From Bacillus sp. V2I10 (lineage in GTDB: Bacteria > Bacillota > Bacilli > Bacillales > Bacillaceae), in assembly GCF_030817055.1 (NCBI RefSeq), contig NZ_JAUSYV010000001.1, positions 4,426,001 through 4,490,000 of the forward strand: a DNA stretch of 64,000 bases, read 5' to 3'. The notes below the pieces were generated by a model that searched no databases, was not told the origin of the DNA, and was given only the letters and a program-made list of their open reading frames with translations. The position numbers were made by a program, and so were the translations under genes. Positions 8,589-16,777 of this stretch are shown one piece after another; the first letter of the stretch is position 1; each line of letters starts with the position of its first letter.

Positions 8589-8972
8589 TTATTCACTTTT
8601 TTCCATGACGGCAAAATAATTCTCTTCACTATCGGCAAAGTTAAATACTCTCCCAGAAGGTATATTTACAATTTCTCCGACGGTGACATTTTTATTTACT
8701 AAGTGGCTATGTAATTGATCGAGATTTTCTGTAAAAAACATTAAGGAAGGTGTGCCAAGATTTAGTTCAGGCTGCATTTTTGCGATTAATTCTTTGTTGT
8801 GAAGAATAATACTTGTTTCAACATGATTTAATGGAGCTATTTCAATCCATCTCATTCCTTGACCGTTTTCCTCTTCTGAAATAACCGTAAACCCCACTTT
8901 TTCTGTCCAAAATTTCACTGCCTCATCTTGGTTATTTACATATACCATGATTTGTCCAACTTTATTAATCAT
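8589..8972 (-). CDS. VOC (glyoxalase/bleomycin-resistance) family protein
   Basis: 127-aa single-module protein with two beta-alpha-beta-beta-beta units: VGQIMVYVNNQDEAVKFWTEK at the start and LMFFTENLDQLHSHLVNKN in the second half, ending ENYFAVME. A metal-site glutamate is present near the C-terminus (EENYFAV). VOC proteins act as dimers in isomerase, dioxygenase or drug-binding roles; the substrate cannot be told. The start ATG is preceded by GGAGTGA. A paralogous VOC gene lies at 11841-12227, but the sequences differ. Confidence 0.82.
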   Translation of the reverse strand: MINKVGQIMVYVNNQDEAVKFWTEKVGFTVISEEENGQGMRWIEIAPLNHVETSIILHNKELIAKMQPELNLGTPSLMFFTENLDQLHSHLVNKNVTVGEIVNIPSGRVFNFADSEENYFAVMEKSE

Positions 8973-9359
8973 TACTATTCACTCCTTCTATTATCTTTGT
9001 TGAAAACCTTCACACCTTATTGAACAATACTTGCCAGTTTAGAATCATGAAACAACTTTACAGGCTGATTTCCTAATGGAATCGACTTAATCCTGCCCAA
9101 TTGTTATTATTCAACAAAAAGAGACGTTATCCTTCCTTAATTATCGCCTCCGGATTGTTGATTAAGAAGCAGTCGCATCAGATAGGGAGAAAGGTATACC
9201 TTGGTTCACTATTTATGTGCATATAGCTCAAATTCAAACAGTCACTTTTATTCCATTAACTGCCCCGTTTGTAAAATAACAGGCGTTGATCCTTCTTGGA
9301 TCTACGCTACTCTTTCATTTACGTACACTATTACAATCTAACTTCAAACTTCATTTGCT

Positions 9360-9458
9360 CTAACATCCTATCAACATTTTACTTGGATCACCTATCTGAA
9401 TTGAAATAGGTGTTAGCGGTGCTACTTCAACAATACCGTTATTCAATAATTTACTCAT
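9360..9458 (-). CDS. Short ORF (32 aa) with strong SD, possibly a truncated gene
   Basis: ATG at 9458 follows GGGGAGGAGATTAA, one of the best ribosome sites nearby. The peptide begins MSKLLNNGIVEVAPLTP and ends after 32 codons. No family recognised. It is more likely the intact 5' end of a gene cut off by deletion, because the surrounding 800 bp hold other remnants, than a functional peptide. Confidence 0.3.
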   Translation of the reverse strand: MSKLLNNGIVEVAPLTPISIQIGDPSKMLIGC

Positions 9459-9543
9459 TTAATCTCCTCCCCTCTACTGTTTGAATATAGTAAACAAATT
9501 GAACCAACGATGATTTGATTTTTTGTAAAAATACTATAATTTA

Positions 9544-9731
9544 ACAGTATTCGACATCGCTAGCCTGTTGGATTTTAGCTGCTAGACCTTACATCTGTGC
9601 AACTGGAACAGAGCATGCTGCTACTCGAATTCCTTTTGAAAGTGGTGCAACAAATATTTTTTCAGCAATTAACATGTTGCTTGCAGCATCAGGGCGATCG
9701 CAAGGAATGGTAATGAAAAAACCAGAATGAT
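9544..9731 (+). pseudogene. C-terminal remnant of an unrecognised protein
   Basis: About 60 codons open from a stop at 9541 to TGA, without a start, and of clearly protein-like composition: ICATGTEHAATRIPFESGA followed by FSAINMLLAASGRSQGM and a charged end. No SD or start. I do not recognise the family. It looks like the 3' end of a deleted gene. Confidence 0.35.
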
Positions 9732-9816
9732 AAGGTAATATTTTATAAAAGAACAATATCTTATATGAAAAATATCAAATTAAGACCTTTCTTTCATATA
9801 TAGATGAATCTTACTT

Positions 9817-10392
9817 TTAGAAAATTGTAATTGCAGAATAGATGAGCAACAAACACATTATCAAATTGATTATTTTATCGTATTTTGCAAATACCTTCTT
9901 AAAAGCCGAGCCAAATATAGCCCACAATAACAATGCGGCGCAACCTATTAGTATTGTTAAACACACAAAAAAGAGTATAGATATATTTGAATTAACATAA
10001 GGAAGGATGAAAGTTGACGCTGCTGTTAAAAAGTACAATATACTTTTTATATTGAGAATCTGGAAAAACAGCCCTGAGAAAAAAGAAGACTTTCCGTAAA
10101 TGTCTTTATCATTATTTTTTTTAGAAAAAGTAATTTTCCATGCTAGATACAATAAATATGAGGCACCCACGACTTTAAAGTAGGGTTCTACCATTGGTAC
10201 CCACTTATAAAGACTTGTAGTCATCAATGAGGTTACTGCACCTAGAATAATAAACCCTGAAATGATTCCACTGTTGAAGCGTATGGAGCCTTTAAATCCA
10301 AATCTTCTTGCTTCATTCATTACTAAAATATTACTTGGTCCCGGTGTAAAGGATGTAATAATTACGTAGGAAAGGAATGCTGTAAAATTCAC
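9817..10392 (-). CDS. LysE/RhtB family exporter
   Basis: 191-aa membrane protein with six predicted segments. The N-terminal signature TPGPSNILVMNEARRFGF and the later NIKSILYFLTA are typical of LysE/RhtB amino-acid exporters, near the EamB (cysteine/O-acetylserine) branch. These carriers expel amino acids or analogues at the cytoplasmic membrane. It is transcribed divergently from a LysR regulator (10531-11421) over a 138-bp shared region; this arrangement usually means the regulator controls the exporter. The substrate is not determined. Confidence 0.87.
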   Translation of the reverse strand: MNFTAFLSYVIITSFTPGPSNILVMNEARRFGFKGSIRFNSGIISGFIILGAVTSLMTTSLYKWVPMVEPYFKVVGASYLLYLAWKITFSKKNNDKDIYGKSSFFSGLFFQILNIKSILYFLTAASTFILPYVNSNISILFFVCLTILIGCAALLLWAIFGSAFKKVFAKYDKIINLIMCLLLIYSAITIF

Positions 10393-10482
10393 GTAGTTAG
10401 TCTCTCCTTTTAAATAAAATAATTGAATATCCTGCGTAATTAATTGTAATATAGGACTATCTATCGGTAAAATTGAAATTAC

Positions 10483-10497
10483 AAATAATCATTATCA
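10483..10497. promoter_or_regulatory. Fur-family-like box in the lysE/lysR intergenic region
   Basis: AAATAATCATTATCA matches the 7-1-7 box TGATAAT-N-ATTATCA at 13 of 15 positions. It lies between the divergent exporter and LysR gene. In very AT-rich DNA this can arise by chance. Confidence 0.3.
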
Positions 10498-10530
10498 TTT
10501 TTTTAAATACAAGGGAGAAGGTTATTGCTA

Positions 10531-11421
10531 ATGGAAATACGACAATTTATTACTTTCCGAACAATTGTTGATGTCGGGAGTTACACAAATGCTGCAATAA
10601 AATTAGGCTATACTCAATCAACAATTACTTCTCATATTAAAGCATTGGAAGAAGAAATCGGCGGAGAATTATTTACTTACGTCAAGCGAGAGTTAAAATT
10701 GACCTCCTTAGGAAAAGAATTAATTCCTTTGGCCGATGAATTGCTATATACGTATAATCGTATATCCCAAATGAAGAATCATGACAAAGTAAGTGGAGAA
10801 TTAAAAATTGCTGCACCTGAGTCATTAACTATTTCTAGATTAGGGTCTATTCTGCGAGAGTATTCAACTAAATATCCAGACGTTAAGATTATATTGAGTA
10901 ACGGAACTTGTGGGCAAAACCAAAAAGACCTTATGAGTGGACATGTTGATATTGCTTTTATGGTTTGGCCCAAATTAGAAGTAAATAATTGTCTTCACTA
11001 TCAATTACACAAAGAAGAGATCGTTTTAATTACTAGTCCGAATAAAAATCAACATTTTGATGATTATAAAAATAAGGTGACTACTGACTACTTTATTACA
11101 AATGAAGAGGGATGCAGTTATCGTTCCATGTTTGAGAGATACTTAGCCAACAATAAACTGCCTAAATTTCAGACAATGGAACTATGGAGTTTGGAAGCTA
11201 TTAAACAATCAGTAATGAGTGGTTTAGGATTTTCTGTATTACCCTATATCACGGTAAAAAATGAGGTTGAAAAAGGGTTATTAAATATTCTTGAACACAA
11301 TGAGAGGTTTGAACCCATCTACTCACATGTACTCGTCAAGTCAAAAAAATGGCAATCCCCTGCGGTTGAAAAGTTTATTGAGTTAACATTAGAATCAGTA
11401 CGGCCACCGATTTATGGCTGA
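10531..11421 (+). CDS. LysR-family transcriptional regulator
   Basis: 296-aa regulator. N-terminal winged helix (residues about 1-60): MEIRQFITFRTIVDVGSYTN and YTQSTITSHIKALEEEIGG, followed by the linker helix and a periplasmic-binding-type effector domain (SGELKIAAPESL onward). An in-frame TTG at 10525 exists, but ATG 10531 has the better spacing from AAGGGAGAAGG. It probably controls the divergent LysE-type exporter in response to an amino acid or related compound; this is inference from gene order. Confidence 0.9.
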   Translation: MEIRQFITFRTIVDVGSYTNAAIKLGYTQSTITSHIKALEEEIGGELFTYVKRELKLTSLGKELIPLADELLYTYNRISQMKNHDKVSGELKIAAPESLTISRLGSILREYSTKYPDVKIILSNGTCGQNQKDLMSGHVDIAFMVWPKLEVNNCLHYQLHKEEIVLITSPNKNQHFDDYKNKVTTDYFITNEEGCSYRSMFERYLANNKLPKFQTMELWSLEAIKQSVMSGLGFSVLPYITVKNEVEKGLLNILEHNERFEPIYSHVLVKSKKWQSPAVEKFIELTLESVRPPIYG

Positions 11422-11432
11422 CTTATTGTTTT

Positions 11433-11460
11433 AAAAGGATCTTTATTCAAAGATCCTTTT
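11433..11460 (+). terminator. Intrinsic terminator of the lysR gene
   Basis: AAAAGGATCTTT-attc-AAAGATCCTTTT, a perfect 12-bp stem; it could also act on the minus strand. Confidence 0.85.
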
Positions 11461-11747
11461 AAATTTGCTGTACATGTCATCCATTACTTACGCAGCAGCG
11501 TCTGAAAATATTTAACTTATTGCCATTCTATTTATTAAAATTTTTTTATGACGCAGCTTAATTTATTACATAGACGTATTAAGAATATAATTATAATGGA
11601 GTATACATTATAAATAGTCGATGATAACATGAAATGCGGGAACATAATCGAGGGTGTCTTCTAAAAATACATATAATATAAACAATCTATAGCTATAGCA
11701 CGTACGAAAAAAACTTATAAGTAAGATTCAAGGAAAGGAAATTTCTA

Positions 11748-11784
11748 TTATAAATTATTCTTTATCAAAAGTAATAATTTATAA
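11748..11784. promoter_or_regulatory. Perfect 12-bp inverted repeat before the VOC gene
   Basis: TTATAAATTATT (11748-11759) and AATAATTTATAA (11773-11784) face each other across 13 bp in the 400-bp AT-rich leader of the next gene. It could be an operator or a weak RNA hairpin. The rest of 11461-11840 has no gene; overlapping TATAAT-like boxes near 11590-11620 make promoter choice unsafe. Confidence 0.35.
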
Positions 11785-11840
11785 ATGTAAGTTTGATAAC
11801 CCTTTTAAAACTTTAAATATTTTAATAGGAGGAAATGATT

Positions 11841-12227
11841 GTGATAAAACAAATCGACCATCTGGTTTTAACAGTAAAAGATATAGAAGAGACTATAAAG
11901 TTTTATACAATTTTTTTGGGAATGAAAGAGGAAACCTTTGGGTTAGGAAGAAAAGCGTTGTGTTTTGGATTTCAAAAAATAAATTTACATGAGGCTGGTA
12001 ATGAATTTGAGCCTAAAGCAAAACACCCACTACCTGGATCTGCTGATCTTTGTTTTATTTCTGATGAAAATATAGAGAAGGTAATAACGCATCTGAGAAA
12101 AAATAATGTGATGATTGAGGAGGGTCCTGTAAAAAGAACAGGTGCACTCGGTCCAATTTTATCCGTATATATTAGAGACCCAGATCAGAATCTCATTGAG
12201 ATATCACATTACCTAGAGAAGGAATAA
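11841..12227 (+). CDS. VOC family protein (GLOD5/virulence-type)
   Basis: 128-aa protein: KQIDHLVLTVKDIEETIKFY carries the first metal-site histidine, and YIRDPDQNLIEISHY holds the last glutamate; this pattern (DHLVL..., DPD-N-IE-) is the glyoxalase-domain 5 / fosfomycin-resistance-like group. Substrate unknown. ATG at 11835 is only 2 nt after AGGAGG, so GTG at 11841 with 8-nt spacing is the preferred start. It stands alone. Confidence 0.85.
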   Translation: MIKQIDHLVLTVKDIEETIKFYTIFLGMKEETFGLGRKALCFGFQKINLHEAGNEFEPKAKHPLPGSADLCFISDENIEKVITHLRKNNVMIEEGPVKRTGALGPILSVYIRDPDQNLIEISHYLEKE

Positions 12228-12556
12228 AAGAACGATAATTTGTTTTTCAATAGATATTCCCTTCCTCCTGAATTGACTCTGATAATTTACATTTTGATAA
12301 TTACAAAAAGATCAAAAAAACAATAATAAAAATGGAATCGAACACTTGATTCCTTTATTGAAATAGTATGACTTTTTTCTTAATGTGATTAATAACTTTT
12401 TCTTATCCTTTATATGAACTAACCAGTTTTGTTTTAATAGGCTTTATTCAACAATCCTGCCCGATTTGCTTATTCCAGTTATTTTAAAATCAAGCAGTTT
12501 AGAAATGCGTGCGTTTGTTTAATAAAATTAGGGTAATAATGAAAGCGTTCGGAAAC
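12228..12556. other. Intergenic stretch with weak hairpin and repeat copy
   Basis: GGAATC (12334-12339) and GATTCC (12348-12353) followed by TTTATT may end the VOC transcript. TTCAACAATCCTGCCCGATTT at 12448-12467 is a copy of the dispersed motif described in the findings. No gene seen. Confidence 0.5.
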
Positions 12557-13243
12557 TCATAAGTGAAGAAAACTTTTTACGGCAGCTAAGAAGGCCGGTA
12601 AATTAGCATCATGCACAAAGTGCCCAGCATCTTCTATCGTCACCAATTCGCAATTCGGAATAAGCTCAGAAACTTCCTGCAATTTGTTTTGAGGAATATG
12701 ACTGGACCCACCGCCTATAATAAGAGTCGGCATGATAATGTCGGTAAGTCGCGTCCACCATTCGGGATTTGGTTCATTAAGCTGCCGCAGAATCGAAGGC
12801 ACAACCAGCCAATCAAACGGCAGGGGATCAGATGGTTTAGAAGGAACTTCGATCGGCTTATCCAGAAAAGGAGGAGGAGTGTCTTCTACAATCAACCGTT
12901 CTATCCTTGACGGAAATGTTTCCGAGAAAAGATAGGATACTGTCCCCCCCATGGAATGACCAATTAACGTAAATCGTTCCAAATTCATAGCATTCGCAAA
13001 ATGAAGCAAGTCATCGCACATCAGTTCAAAAGTGTATGTACTGGTTCTGTCACTCCCACCATGACCCCGTTGATCTAATGCTAGAACGCGGTATTTTTCT
13101 CCTAATACGGCAGCCACTTGATCCCATGATTCTGCACTTTTTCCCAGCGCGTGAAGTGCAACAAGCGGTGCAGAAGGTTCCCCACTCTCACGATATTGAA
13201 AAGTGAGTCCATTCAACTCAATTTGATTCACCCGTGTTTCCAT
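12557..13243 (-). CDS. Alpha/beta-fold hydrolase
   Basis: 228-aa cytoplasmic hydrolase. The nucleophile elbow GHSMGG places Ser at about residue 97; LDQRGHGGSD (about 56-65) is the oxyanion-side strand, and GHFVHD near the C-terminus supplies the histidine. At the usual acid position after strand 7, the sequence IIGGGSSHIP lacks the expected Asp, so the acid may be elsewhere (Glu/Asp of TIEDAGHF is close) or activity may be altered. Substrate unknown; closest in style to the esterase/haloperoxidase-like hydrolases. SD GAGATG. Confidence 0.85.
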   Translation of the reverse strand: METRVNQIELNGLTFQYRESGEPSAPLVALHALGKSAESWDQVAAVLGEKYRVLALDQRGHGGSDRTSTYTFELMCDDLLHFANAMNLERFTLIGHSMGGTVSYLFSETFPSRIERLIVEDTPPPFLDKPIEVPSKPSDPLPFDWLVVPSILRQLNEPNPEWWTRLTDIIMPTLIIGGGSSHIPQNKLQEVSELIPNCELVTIEDAGHFVHDANLPAFLAAVKSFLHL

Positions 13244-13361
13244 CTCAGGTCATCTCCTAGGGCGGGTTTCGTCATTTAAACCCGATTTATTTAATCCATA
13301 CATATATATTTCAGCGAATGTGTGAATATTTTCTGCGTAAACTCTTCTCCCTTTAGTTTAC

Positions 13362-13700
13362 AGGCAAAATCCTGGTTATAGGTAATCATAGAGAGCACAT
13401 GGAACCCTATAACAAGTAAAATCCTGGTTTTGGGTAATCATAGAGCGCGTATGTTACCCTGAAACATAAAAAATCCGTTATTTAGGTACTCAAAGAGCGC
13501 CTATGGAACCCTGAAACATGAAAAATCCGTTATTTAGGTACTCAAAGAGTGCGTATGATACCCTATAACGGGCAAAATCAGTGTTTTGGGTAATCATAGA
13601 GCGCCTATGGAACCCTGAAACATGAAAAATCCGTTATTTAGGTACTCAAAGAGTGCGTATGATACCCTATAACGGGCAAAATCAGTGTTTTGGGTAACAC
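13362..13700. repeat. Tandem array, 52-bp unit, about 7 copies
   Basis: The marker GGTA(A/C)TCA recurs at 13381, 13433, 13485, 13537, 13589, 13641 and 13693 (the last diverging as GGTAACAC), always 52 bp apart. Each unit runs GGTAATCATAGAG...TACCCT(G/A)(A/T)AA, so GGTA and TACC arms can pair, with a linker AAAATC(C/A)GT. Units alternate between two sub-types. No ORF spans it. Confidence 0.9.
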
Positions 13701-13798
13701 TTGCTTTGATGCACTTTTTTCAGGGTTGAGGCGGTTTTTTTGCTCTACACACTGCTTTGATGCACTTTTTTCCAGGTGGGCACGGTATGAGTGACCAA

Positions 13799-14311
13799 TT
13801 AATATTGCTTAATTTGCTCAGAGAATGTAATACTCGCTTTTCTTCTTGCCTTCCTGATGAGCGAGCGCTCCTCACCTGAATCAAATAAATATTTTTCCTC
13901 TTCTGTTTCAGGATAAACTCGCGGAACGGCTTTTGGCTTACCCTGTTCATTCAATGAAACAAATGTGATAAAGCTTGTCGCTGCAACTCTGGATTCACCG
14001 CTTTTTAAATCTTCTGCCGTTACTTTCACGAATACCTCCATCGATGATCTTCCCGTGAATGTGACGAAAGATTCTAGATGCACCGCATCAGTCGGACGAA
14101 TCGGATGCAGAAAATCCACCGAATCCATGGATGCTGTGACACATTCTGACCGGCAATGTTTAGCAGCTGAAATTGAGGCTACAACATCTATTGAAGCCAT
14201 TAATTTCCCGCCGAACAAGGTTTGATGATTATTCGTATCAGGCGGAAGTACACGGTTTGTTTGGAAGACTCTTGATTCTGAACACGGTTTGCTGTTAGGT
14301 ATTTGTGTCAT
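13799..14311 (-). CDS. ykhA: Acyl-CoA thioesterase (hotdog fold)
   Basis: 170-aa protein matching B. subtilis YkhA. Hotdog thioesterase features: LPPDTNNHQTLFGGKLMASID (loop and central helix with the catalytic Asn/Asp region) and DSVDFLHPIRPTDAVHLESFV in the sheet. Hydrolyses acyl-CoA to free acid and CoA in the cytoplasm; chain length not readable. SD AAGGAG before ATG. It stands alone beside the 52-bp repeat array. Confidence 0.9.
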   Translation of the reverse strand: MTQIPNSKPCSESRVFQTNRVLPPDTNNHQTLFGGKLMASIDVVASISAAKHCRSECVTASMDSVDFLHPIRPTDAVHLESFVTFTGRSSMEVFVKVTAEDLKSGESRVAATSFITFVSLNEQGKPKAVPRVYPETEEEKYLFDSGEERSLIRKARRKASITFSEQIKQY

Positions 14312-14335
14312 AGTATTCTCCTTTTGATTGCATTT

Positions 14336-14640
14336 CTAAGAATTTTGCTGAATTTTATTCTCAAAGTATGGACTTTTTCTAAGCTTCGTATGCTGTTCAT
14401 AAGAAAATCCAAGCTTTATTAAGAGCCCCTGACTAAAAGCAGATCCGCTAAAGTAATTCCAAAGGGCCTCCCCTTTTCCATATACCCTGCAGGAAGGGCA
14501 ATGGAAGGATCGTTGAACCAATATACGAAGGAAAAAGGATGGCGCCCGAGATTATATTTTTTCAATGCATAATCAATACCTTCCTGCTGGGAAAAGTATA
14601 TATCTTCTAATTTTGCTTGTATATATTCAAGTGCTCATTT
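14336..14640 (-). pseudogene. C-terminal remnant of an amidase
   Basis: Across two frames the minus strand gives EYIQAKLEDIYFSQQEGIDY, ALKKYNL, NDPSIALPAGYMEKGRPFGIT and then, after a frameshift, GSAFSQGLLIKLGFSYEQHT plus KLRKSP. This is the C-terminal third of an amidase-signature enzyme (PAGY...G-PFG-T...F-E--L-K--YA-EQ-T--R--P). The catalytic Lys-Ser-Ser part is missing. Confidence 0.7.
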
Positions 14641-14760
14641 GATATCTATCCCACTTAGGATCACCAATATGCCATCCAAAAACAGCCGAATAAAAAGCCG
14701 ATGCTTGCTCAGCACTTTTTCATTCAAAACCTGCCCCTCTTCCCAATATCCATCCCGCCC
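14641..14760 (-). pseudogene. N-terminal remnant of a VOC-family protein
   Basis: One minus frame reads KSAEQASAFYSAVFGWHIGD followed by PKWDRYQM, the standard start of a two-domain glyoxalase-like protein (E-A-AFY---FGW). It directly adjoins the amidase remnant, so two old genes were joined by deletion. Confidence 0.45.
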
Positions 14761-14952
14761 CCACTCAGATACCCATATTCTAACATATTTCCCTAAAGCG
14801 CTCTGCTGATTTTAAACGTTTCAATCCTGTTACAATTCGTCAGATCGGCTCCATAAGGTTTCTTTTTCACAGGATTTCCTTTATAATGCGCACTAGATGA
14901 TTTTTTTTCAAAAGAAAAAATTATACTTCTAGCTTGAGGAAGGAGATCGATT

Positions 14953-15726
14953 ATGAAAAAAGTCATGTTACCATTAATAACCGGTCTAATGGCTGTTGTT
15001 TTAGCAGCATGCGGAGGCAATGAAGAAAGCAAAGAAGCAAAAAATGATGCAAAAAATGATGCAAAAACAGCCGAAACCGATCAGCAGAAGGATCAGCAAA
15101 AGCAAATGGAAGAAATGCAAAAGAAATTAGAAGCGCAGCAAGTGGATGAAAAGAAAACTGTTGCTCTTGTGAATGACGAAAAAATCCTTGGCAGCGACTA
15201 TAACAGCGTCCTGCAATCAACTCAGGGCCAAATGCAGCAAATGGGACAAGACCCTACTTCTAAAGAAGCTGCAGAGCAAGTGAAAAAACAAACACTTGAC
15301 AGCTTAGTCGGACAAACCCTTCTTCTTCAAGAGGCAAACAAAAAAGGCTATAAAGCATCTGATGAAGACGTTAAAAAGCAGCTTGACGAAACGAGAAAAC
15401 AGTTTAAAACTGAAAAGGAATTCGAAGCAGCTCTTAAAAAATCTGGCATGGACATGAAAACACTTGAAGCTCAAATTGCAGATGATATTAAATTCAGACA
15501 GTATATTGAAAAAGAAGTGCCTGCAGGTGAAATCTCAGATGAAGAAATTCAAAAAACATATGACCAATACGCTGAGCAAGGAAAAAGCAGCGGACAGGAA
15601 GTTCCAAAACTTGCAGAAGTAAAACCTCAGATTGAACAATCTCTTCAGCAGCAAAAACAGCAGGAACAGCTTGCTCAAAAAGTGGAAGAACTGAAGAAAA
15701 ACGCGAAGATTGATCTTAAAATTTAA
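14953..15726 (+). CDS. SurA N-terminal-domain lipoprotein (PrsA-like, no PPIase domain)
   Basis: 257-aa exported lipoprotein: signal peptide with lipobox LAAC (Cys20), then a charged low-complexity linker (repeats of KNDAK and QQK) and a SurA_N chaperone domain from about residue 65 (TVALVNDEKILGSDYNSVL) to 200. PrsA foldases have a parvulin domain of about 90 residues in the middle; here the sequence passes from EEIQKTYDQYAEQG straight to EVKPQIEQSLQQQKQQ, so the isomerase domain is absent and both arms of the chaperone lobe are kept. A chaperone role at the membrane outer face is inferred. SD AGGAAGGAG. Confidence 0.88.
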   Translation: MKKVMLPLITGLMAVVLAACGGNEESKEAKNDAKNDAKTAETDQQKDQQKQMEEMQKKLEAQQVDEKKTVALVNDEKILGSDYNSVLQSTQGQMQQMGQDPTSKEAAEQVKKQTLDSLVGQTLLLQEANKKGYKASDEDVKKQLDETRKQFKTEKEFEAALKKSGMDMKTLEAQIADDIKFRQYIEKEVPAGEISDEEIQKTYDQYAEQGKSSGQEVPKLAEVKPQIEQSLQQQKQQEQLAQKVEELKKNAKIDLKI

Positions 15727-15747
15727 CAGCTAACCCCCTGTGCCATA

Positions 15748-15922
15748 TGAACTGCACCCCAATTGTTAGACATCATCTAACAATTGGAGGTGCAGTTTTT
15801 CTATGGATAAATTTTCAAAAGAAGAAAAAATAATTGCCGTTAAAAGATTTCTAACAGGTGAAGATTCTTTTAAGGGAATCGCTAATTCTATTGGTGCAGA
15901 TACAGGGATAAAGCAAACCTGA
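15748..15922 (+). mobile_element. Left-end fragment of an IS3-family (IS150-like) element
   Basis: The terminal inverted repeat TGAACTGCACCCCAATTG is followed by ATG 15803 and 39 codons, MDKFSKEEKIIAVKRFLTG and on, the start of an IS150-type OrfA helix-turn-helix; the reading frame then ends at a stop and the element is cut off. AACTGCACCCCAATTGTTAGA and its near-complement (15776-15797) followed by T5 form a strong hairpin, which probably serves as terminator of the lipoprotein gene. Confidence 0.75.
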
Positions 15923-15949
15923 TTTCCATCATCTTAAATTCGAGTCCCC

Positions 15950-16777
15950 TCAATGAATCTGTTTTTCAAATAGCATAAACCGATCATTGTACTTCGTGAT
16001 TCTCTGCAGCAAAACGGCATTCACGATCAGGATCACAAGTGAGATCAGCAGCGTAATTTGTGCTCCCACAAAGAATAAACCGCTTGACTGACCAGCCATC
16101 ATTCCCACAGCAGGCAGGATAATCAAGCCTCCAATGTTCTGAGCTTCCTGATACGTTTTGACACGAGAGGAGATAAAGACGATAAGCAAGACCGTCATAA
16201 GAGACACCATTGGTGAAAGACAAAAGATCAGCGCAAGCCAATTGGCAGATGGAAAGATCATTTCTTCAAACAGCTGAAACCCCAGAATATTAATAATCAT
16301 TCCGCTCAGCAAAAAGCTCAAAAAGGAGACGAGAAGAGACGGAATAAAAGATCCAAGGATTTTGCTCACAAAGAGTGTTTTAATCGGCACAGGAGAAAAA
16401 AGCAAACTCTCAAGTGTACGCCGCTCCTTTTCCCCTGCAAAGCTGTTGGCGGCTACAACACTTGCCGTGATAATCGGCACCAGCAAAAACAAGGACGGAA
16501 GCATGTAGTTAATAAACAAATAAACAAATTGCTGTTCCGATGTTTCAAGCACAAGATTCTCCTGTTTCAAATGAGTCAGGAAACTGCTGATCAGCTTCTG
16601 TGCATCATTTCCAGCCATCTCTTCGATATCAAAAATAAGAGCACTTCCCAGGAGAGCTGCGGGTATGATTGCTGAAAAAATAACCGGAATAATAATCAGC
16701 GTAGCAAACAAATTTTTACTGCGAAAAATATCCCTTAAATCTTTTTTGATGATCGCCTTCATCATTGCGCTATTCAT
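15950..16777 (-). CDS. ABC-2-type transporter permease
   Basis: 275-aa integral membrane subunit: KKDLRDIFRSKNLFATLIII at the N-terminus, a large extracellular loop (about 55-90), and the ABC-2 core AANSFAGEKERRTLESLLFS followed by four or more hydrophobic segments. It resembles NatB/CcmB-like exporters. Its start overlaps the ATPase stop by 8 bp, so the two are translationally coupled. With the ATPase (16770-17669) it forms an exporter of unknown substrate. Confidence 0.88.
   Translation of the reverse strand: MNSAMMKAIIKKDLRDIFRSKNLFATLIIIPVIFSAIIPAALLGSALIFDIEEMAGNDAQKLISSFLTHLKQENLVLETSEQQFVYLFINYMLPSLFLLVPIITASVVAANSFAGEKERRTLESLLFSPVPIKTLFVSKILGSFIPSLLVSFLSFLLSGMIINILGFQLFEEMIFPSANWLALIFCLSPMVSLMTVLLIVFISSRVKTYQEAQNIGGLIILPAVGMMAGQSSGLFFVGAQITLLISLVILIVNAVLLQRITKYNDRFMLFEKQIH

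Noticed and set aside
13362..13700. CRISPR array reading of the 52-bp repeats
   Set aside because: The whole unit repeats, with no unique spacers, no leader and no cas genes.
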